From Chloroflexi bacterium UBA6019 (GTDB lineage: Bacteria > Chloroflexota > Dormibacteria > Dormibacterales > Dormibacteraceae): 9,747 bases of DNA. Every line of letters starts with the position of its first letter. The first letter of the stretch is position 1. Where the stretch lies: NCBI GenBank assembly GCA_002427995.1, contig DIZV01000076.1, positions 17,262-27,008 on the forward strand, in the 5' to 3' direction. The notes under the pieces were generated by a model, which was given only the letters and a program-made list of their open reading frames with translations, was not told the origin of the DNA and made no database searches. Positions 6,332 to 9,747 of this stretch are shown here, piece by piece. The position numbers were made by a program, and so were the translations under genes.

Positions 6332-7196
6332 GTCCGGGTCGCCAGCGGGCGACCGGCGCCTGCTCTGGCTGGGGGTCGCCGCCTACCTCACGCTGATCTT
6401 CGCGGTCATGCTCTGGCGGGGCATCTCGATCGAGCCCCAGTGGGTCGTGCTAGCGCTGCTGCTGGTGGCGGTGGCGCTCGGCCGGGGCCGCGTCTTCCTG
6501 ACCGACTGGCTCCCCTTCCTGGTCCTCTTCTTCGGCTACGAGATCATGCGCGGGTTCGCGGGCAAGGCCGGCTTCCCGATCCATGACGTGTCAGGCCTCG
6601 AGCGGGCACTCTTCGCCGGGACGCTTCCGACCCTCACGCTCCAGCACATGTTCTACGACCCCTCCCGGATCGCGCCCTGGGATTGGGTGGGGATGGTCCT
6701 TTACTTCCTCCATTTCCCGCTGCCGATCGTGGTCGGCTTCGTCTTCTGGGTGAACGACCGCTCGCACTACTGGCACTTCATCTCGGCCCTGCTCTTGATG
6801 TCCTTCGTGGCCTTCGTCACCTACCTCTTCTTCCCGACCGCGCCGCCCTGGTACGAGAACCAGGGCGAGGGGGTCCACAAGGTCATCAACGAGACGGTCA
6901 CCAAGTGGGGCGTCTCCTACATCGTCTCGCCCTTCTACTCGAACCTGAATCCCAACAAGTTCGCCGCCTTCCCCTCGCTGCATGCCGCCTTCCCCGCGCT
7001 GGCGGCGATCTACGCCTGGAGAAGCTACCGGCTCCTCGCTTATGGGCTCGTCGTCTACACCGCCTGCATCTGGCTCGCGGTCGTCTACCTCGGCGAGCAC
7101 TACTTCGTCGACGTCCTGGCGGGCCTCGCCTACGCCTTCGCCGCCACCGCGGTGGTGGCGCTGGTCGTCGCTAGGCGTGCCAGACGCGCTTCATGA
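6312..7196 (+). CDS. PAP2 superfamily membrane phosphatase/transferase, Aur1-type
   Basis: This 294-residue integral membrane protein has about six helices. The PAP2 core is clear: FPTAPPWYENQG (174-185) precedes PSLHAAFP (221-228, catalytic H224), and VYLGEHYFVDVLAG (258-271) supplies the second histidine (H263) and D267. The S-L-H-A-A form and the APPW motif are typical of the inositolphosphotransferase (Aur1/Ipt1) type rather than classic lipid phosphate phosphatases with PSGH. Expected roles are hydrolysis or transfer of phosphate-linked head groups on membrane lipids or isoprenoid phosphates, with the active site on the outer face; the substrate is not predictable. The start is TTG at 6312, inside the end of ridA. 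No ATG or GTG gives a comparable N-terminus before Met33, which lies in the first helix. The 3' end overlaps convergent yvcK by 26 bases. Confidence 0.9.
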   Translation: MSSAKPESGSPAGDRRLLWLGVAAYLTLIFAVMLWRGISIEPQWVVLALLLVAVALGRGRVFLTDWLPFLVLFFGYEIMRGFAGKAGFPIHDVSGLERALFAGTLPTLTLQHMFYDPSRIAPWDWVGMVLYFLHFPLPIVVGFVFWVNDRSHYWHFISALLLMSFVAFVTYLFFPTAPPWYENQGEGVHKVINETVTKWGVSYIVSPFYSNLNPNKFAAFPSLHAAFPALAAIYAWRSYRLLAYGLVVYTACIWLAVVYLGEHYFVDVLAGLAYAFAATAVVALVVARRARRAS

Positions 7197-8451
7197 TCAC
7201 CTTGCTCAGCTTGTCGGTGTCGTGGTGCGACGGAACCTTCTGGTTGACAACGTCGGCGAGGATGAAGTGCATGTCGCGCCCGGCCGGCGCCTCGCTGTCG
7301 AAGACGACCTTCGACTGGCCCCCGGTCGGGGTGTAGGCGTAGTTGGAGTTGACGATCGCGTAGTCGAAGATGTTGGTGCCGACGTGGTCCTCGAGCACCT
7401 TCATGAAGTCGGAGACCTTGAAGTTGTCGGTCTCGCCGTTCTCCGACGCCACGTTGCAGATGAACACCTTCAGGGCGGGGCTGGAGCGGAGGGCGTCGAC
7501 CATGCCCCGGACCAGCAGGTTGGGCAGGATGCTGGTGTAGAGCGAGCCCGGCCCGACCGTGATCAGGTCGGCGTTGAGGATCGCGAGCGCGGCCTCGGGA
7601 TTGATCTCGGCCGTGTCGGGGCGGAGGAAGACCCTGGTTATCGGCGCTGATTGAAGAGGGATCTGCGACTCGCCCACGATCGTGCCTCCGTTGACGGTCG
7701 CGCAGAGTACGACATCCTGCAGGGTGCTGGGGAGGACGTCGCCGCGCACGGCGAGGACCCGGCCCGACTCCCGCACCGCGTGCTCCATGTCGCCGGTCAC
7801 CTCGGCCATGGCCATGATGAAGAGGTTCCCGAAGGAGTGGCCCTCGAAGCTGCCCTCCTTGAAGCGGTGATCGAAGAGCTGCTTGACCAGGGGCTCGGCG
7901 TCGGCGAGGGCGATCAGGCATTGCCGGATGTCACCCGGAGGCAGGATCCGGTACTCGTCGCGGAGCCGGCCGCTCGAGCCGCCGTCGTCGGCGACGGTGA
8001 CCACGGCCGAGAGATTGCCGGTGTACTCCTTCAGGCCGCGGAGCAGCGTGCTGAGGCCGTGGCCTCCGCCGATCGCGACGAGGCGCGGGCCGCGGCTCAT
8101 GATCCGGCTGGAGTAGAGAACGTCGGCCAGGCTGCGATCGCCGCCCGGGATGAAGGGGCCCAGGATCGAGCGCTGGAGCATGAAGAAGCTGAAGCCGAGA
8201 AGACCGATGCCGAGACCCCCAAAGAGCAGGGCGCGGATTTCGCGAGGCAGGAACTGCAGCGTGATGTCGTAGACGTAGACCCCGACCGAGCCCGTCAGCC
8301 GGCTGTTCTCGTAGATGCCGCGAAGGAGGTAGGCGACACCCAGATCGATCAGCAGGATGCTGACCATCAGCAGCAGGAGCCAGCGCTTGACGTAGAGTCC
8401 GGGGGTGAGCCAGCGCAGCCAGCGCTGGGGAGACCTGAGCATCGGTCGCAT
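7171..8451 (-). CDS. yvcK: YvcK/CofD-like protein with N-terminal membrane anchor
   Basis: Residues 121-426 form the YvcK (gluconeogenesis factor, CofD-like) domain: VAIGGGHGLSTLLRGLK (125-141), VTVADDGGSSGRLR (152-164 region), PPGDIRQCL (171-179), GHSFGNL (204-210), VNGGTIVGES (253-262) and ADLITVGPGSLYTSILPNLL (294-313). In Bacillus and Mycobacterium, YvcK/CuvA binds UDP-sugars and links carbon metabolism to peptidoglycan synthesis. Unlike the roughly 320-residue soluble form, this 426-residue version has about 120 extra N-terminal residues with two membrane helices (about 24-43 and 73-92), placing the domain at the membrane. The usual neighbours rapZ and whiA are absent here. ATG at 8451 gives the longest product; ATG at 8442 (Met4) lies 7 bases after TAGGAT (8450-8455, minus strand) and could be a leaderless start. 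It is divergent from the DUF5808-like gene. Confidence 0.93.
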   Translation of the reverse strand: MRPMLRSPQRWLRWLTPGLYVKRWLLLLMVSILLIDLGVAYLLRGIYENSRLTGSVGVYVYDITLQFLPREIRALLFGGLGIGLLGFSFFMLQRSILGPFIPGGDRSLADVLYSSRIMSRGPRLVAIGGGHGLSTLLRGLKEYTGNLSAVVTVADDGGSSGRLRDEYRILPPGDIRQCLIALADAEPLVKQLFDHRFKEGSFEGHSFGNLFIMAMAEVTGDMEHAVRESGRVLAVRGDVLPSTLQDVVLCATVNGGTIVGESQIPLQSAPITRVFLRPDTAEINPEAALAILNADLITVGPGSLYTSILPNLLVRGMVDALRSSPALKVFICNVASENGETDNFKVSDFMKVLEDHVGTNIFDYAIVNSNYAYTPTGGQSKVVFDSEAPAGRDMHFILADVVNQKVPSHHDTDKLSKVIMKRVWHA

Positions 8452-8517
8452 CCTATCGGTTTGAGTTCAACGGAGATCGCGAGCGCTGGGTTACCAGCCG
8501 GCATTCCTCCAAAAAGC

Positions 8518-8523
8518 GATAAT
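8518..8523 (+). promoter_or_regulatory. Candidate -10 element GATAAT for the DUF5808-like gene
   Basis: GATAAT matches TATAAT at five of six positions and ends 12 bases before the ATG at 8536, in the 84-base region shared with divergent yvcK. No -35 is recognisable at normal spacing. Confidence 0.35.
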
Positions 8524-8535
8524 GAGAATGTCAAG

Positions 8536-8904
8536 ATGATTCGACGCATCAGGCGGCTGGTCCGCATCGCCGGCTTCGCGGTCTTCATCGCCGCCGTCTC
8601 GCAGGAGATGGCCAAGTCGGAGGCGGAGCGGACCTGGCAGGGCAAGGTGGGCGGCTTTGTTCCCTACGACTTCCGCCCTCCGACCTGGGCGCGGCTCCGG
8701 GAGGCCTATTGGAACCCGGAGGATCCGCGGGTATTCACCGAGCGCGTGTACGGCGTCGGCTGGGCGATCAACCTCTACCGGGCGAAGGAGTACATGACCG
8801 CCACCTACCGCTCGCTGATGGGCGGCAAGCTGCCGGCGGCACAGCGCTGGAGCCAGCGAACGACGCGGGCGCGCTCCGCCGCAAAGGCTGCCGGCAGCAG
8901 CTGA
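8536..8904 (+). CDS. Small DUF5808-like protein with N-terminal hydrophobic helix
   Basis: This 122-residue protein starts with a very basic MIRRIRRLVR followed by a short hydrophobic segment (11-22), suggesting an N-terminal membrane anchor with the rest outside or peripherally bound. The centre, YWNPEDPRVFTERVYGVGWA followed by INLYRAKEY (58-86), resembles the DUF5808 pattern of N-P-x-D-P-R-x-F and a G-x-G-W-x-x-N core, whose function is unknown. The tail is Arg/Ala/Ser-rich. The reading frame is open far upstream on the plus strand because it shadows yvcK, so its 5' end is not defined by a stop. ATG at 8536 is chosen because it lies in the intergenic gap and just after a GATAAT hexamer. 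A 12-base palindrome (GCTGCCGGCAGC, 8887-8898) lies just before the stop. Confidence 0.75.
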   Translation: MIRRIRRLVRIAGFAVFIAAVSQEMAKSEAERTWQGKVGGFVPYDFRPPTWARLREAYWNPEDPRVFTERVYGVGWAINLYRAKEYMTATYRSLMGGKLPAAQRWSQRTTRARSAAKAAGSS

Positions 8905-8971
8905 TTCCGGTCGGTCAAGCCGGGCCGTAGACCGGGCCGGGTAGGTCAGGCGCCCCCGGCGTTCCCTTGAC

Positions 8972-9424
8972 ATGAAGATTCAACTGTTCCTGCTGGGCGC
9001 CGTCGCGGCGCTGACCGTCGTGGCACTCTCCGTGTCCGGTTCGGTCCCGGTGGCCTCACGGGTGGCCTCGCCCGCCCGGACATCGTCCCCCTCGCCGTCC
9101 CCCTCGCCGGAGAGCAGTCCTGAGGTCTCGACCGACACCGTCATCGTGCCCGTCATCGCCGCTGACACCACCACCCCGACGACCTCGACCAGCGCGCACC
9201 CCTGCAACCACGGCTTCTATATGTCCCAGGTTGCGCGCGCCCACCACGGCGGCAAGTTCACCTCGACCATCGCCAAGTCGGACATCGGCAAGGACGGCGA
9301 TTGCACCAAGCCGGTACCGACGCCGACCACGAGTGCGACCACCACCATCCCACCGGTTGGCGCCGATCTCAATCAGCAGTCAGGCGACCAGTCGGAAACC
9401 GACGTGGAGACCGAGTCGGACTAA
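8972..9424 (+). CDS. Small secreted Ser/Pro/Thr-rich protein with a two-cysteine core
   Basis: I do not recognise a named family. The 150-residue product begins with a clear export signal (MKIQLFLLGAVAALTVVALS), followed by a linker with SPSPSPSPESSPE (39-51) and Thr-rich stretches typical of extracellular spacers. The only two cysteines outside the signal, C78 and C111, bracket a more ordinary segment containing CNHGFYMSQVARAHHGGKF and IAKSDIGKDGDC, which looks like a small disulphide-closed module with several histidines (H76, H80, H91, H92). A second PTPTTSATTT linker and an acidic tail (about residues 140-150) follow, with no C-terminal membrane helix or sorting motif. There is no lipobox, so it is probably released rather than lipid-anchored. 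ATG at 8972 starts the signal peptide directly; no Shine-Dalgarno sequence is seen. Confidence 0.75.
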   Translation: MKIQLFLLGAVAALTVVALSVSGSVPVASRVASPARTSSPSPSPSPESSPEVSTDTVIVPVIAADTTTPTTSTSAHPCNHGFYMSQVARAHHGGKFTSTIAKSDIGKDGDCTKPVPTPTTSATTTIPPVGADLNQQSGDQSETDVETESD

Positions 9425-9429
9425 CCAAA

Positions 9430-9447
9430 GTCCGTTCGCAACGGGAC
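9430..9447 (+). terminator. Weak hairpin just after the secreted-protein gene
   Basis: GTCCGTT, loop CGC, then AACGGGAC pair over seven positions with one bulged G, starting 6 bases after the TAA. No T-run follows, so it is only a candidate terminator for the small secreted-protein gene. Confidence 0.25.
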
Positions 9448-9493
9448 CAGGCGGCACGAGTAGCGTGGTTAGCAGGCTACTTATGCCCGCCTG
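9448..9493. repeat. Nested inverted repeat in the gap before tRNA-Gln
   Basis: An outer stem of CAGGCGG (9448-9454) with CCGCCTG (9487-9493) encloses an inner stem of GTAGC (9460-9464) with GCTAC (9476-9480) and an 11-base loop. The outer stem can be lengthened with GCA/TGC and one bulge. Together with the hairpin at 9430-9447 it could be a terminator region or a small structured RNA. The rest of 9425-9602 shows no gene. Confidence 0.3.
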
Positions 9494-9573
9494 TGCTCAA
9501 TCTGTGGAAAACTCACCGCGCCTCTGACTCATCGCGGCGAACGGGCCGTTCTGGGTGGCCGGAGCCTGCTGGG

Positions 9574-9579
9574 TAGAAT
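9574..9579 (+). promoter_or_regulatory. Candidate -10 element TAGAAT for tRNA-Gln
   Basis: TAGAAT matches TATAAT at five of six positions and ends 23 bases before the mature tRNA 5' end, a suitable distance for a short 5' trailer removed by RNase P. The -35 position has only a poor match. Confidence 0.4.
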
Positions 9580-9602
9580 TGGGGCCGCATCCCATCTGCC
9601 GC

Positions 9603-9675
9603 TGGGGAGTGGCCAAGCTGGTAAGGCGCCTGACTCTGGATCAGGAGATCAAAGGTTCGAATCCTTTCTCCCCAG
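9603..9675 (+). tRNA. tRNA-Gln, anticodon CUG
   Basis: The full cloverleaf folds by eye. The acceptor stem is TGGGGAG with CTCCCCA, the D stem GCC with GGC, and the anticodon stem CCTGA with TCAGG around loop CTCTGGA. The T stem is AAAGG with CCTTT around TTCGAAT. The anticodon is CTG at 9636-9638, which reads CAG glutamine codons. The weak U1-A72 first pair and G73 discriminator are known glutamine identity elements. The CCA tail is encoded at 9676-9678. No second tRNA follows within the window. Confidence 0.96.
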
Positions 9676-9684
9676 CCAAATCTC

Positions 9685-9711
9685 ATTTCGGGCCCCGGCG
9701 GGAGCCGAAAT
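9685..9711 (+). terminator. Inverted repeat after tRNA-Gln, candidate terminator
   Basis: ATTTCGG (9685-9691) and CCGAAAT (9705-9711) form a 7-bp stem around a 13-base GC-rich loop that can itself pair CCC with GGG. It begins 6 bases after the encoded CCA. No T-run follows, so its strength as a terminator is uncertain. The 36 bases after it to the window end show nothing assignable. Confidence 0.4.
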
Positions 9712-9747
9712 CTGGGCCGCCGACCTGAAGGGGGGCAATAGTCGGTC

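Noticed and set aside
8529..8534. Perfect TTGACA on the minus strand upstream of yvcK
   Set aside because: No -10-like hexamer lies 16-18 bases downstream; the sequence there is GGAGG-like, so it does not form a sigma-70 promoter.
7651..8535. Plus-strand open frame running into the DUF5808-like gene
   Set aside because: This part is antisense to yvcK and has shadow composition; only the segment from the ATG at 8536 reads like a protein.
8921..8940. Tandem CCGGGCCG copies upstream of the secreted-protein gene
   Set aside because: Two copies of a GC-only 8-mer in a GC-rich genome are not informative and do not form a hairpin.
9503..9511. DnaA-box-like TGTGGAAAA as evidence for a replication origin
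   Set aside because: A single degenerate 9-mer is expected by chance at about this frequency; there is no cluster, AT-rich unwinding region or dnaA gene.
9720..9745. CCGAC/GTCGG inverted repeat at the window end as a riboswitch or terminator
   Set aside because: Only five pairs with a 16-base loop, cut by the window edge, and no known riboswitch core recognised.
9603..9747. tRNA-Gln as an integration site
   Set aside because: No integrase gene and no repeat of the tRNA 3' end is visible, and the window ends 69 bases after the CCA.

Overview
The window is GC-rich, densely packed bacterial chromosome. Nothing in it marks a mobile element, a CRISPR array or a phage. Three things point to an uncultured Terrabacteria-type lineage near Chloroflexota or Candidatus Dormibacterota: the high GC, frequent GTG/TTG starts with few Shine-Dalgarno sequences, and hallmark genes such as a YvcK with N-terminal membrane helices and an Aur1-type PAP2 protein. 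That placement is an inference from gene style, not from a marker search.

Layout. 1-2865 (+) is a housekeeping run: the end of rplI (ribosomal protein L9), dnaB (replicative helicase) and purA (adenylosuccinate synthase). purA reads cleanly to about base 2600, then needs a change of frame to recover its conserved C-terminus. 2819-3772 (-) is a standalone RnfD/NqrB-like membrane protein, convergent with and overlapping purA. 3827-5101 (+) is a secreted, C-terminally anchored BNR/Asp-box beta-propeller. 5105-5788 (-) is a two-helix membrane protein of unknown function. 5852-7196 (+) is an overlapping pair, a RidA-family protein and a PAP2/Aur1-type phosphatase or transferase. 7171-8451 (-) is a membrane-anchored YvcK/CofD-like protein. 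8536-8904 (+) is a small DUF5808-like protein, and 8972-9424 (+) a small secreted Ser/Pro/Thr-rich protein with a two-cysteine core. tRNA-Gln(CUG) at 9603-9675 closes the window, followed by an inverted repeat.

How it fits together. rplI-dnaB-purA is probably one transcription unit for translation, replication and purine synthesis. After it the genes alternate in strand, as convergent pairs with overlaps or tiny gaps and divergent pairs sharing 54-84 bases. Several of these short divergent regions hold a TANNNT-type -10 hexamer only 6-19 bases from the start codon, which suggests leaderless or nearly leaderless transcripts. The later genes are mostly envelope proteins or regulators: membrane-embedded, secreted, or (YvcK) linked to cell-wall and carbon metabolism. 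Nothing shows that they form one pathway.

I do not see a clear new multi-gene system. The points most worth a second look are the purA frame break, the orphan RnfD-like protein, the conserved-looking cysteine core of the small secreted protein, and the apparently leaderless promoters.
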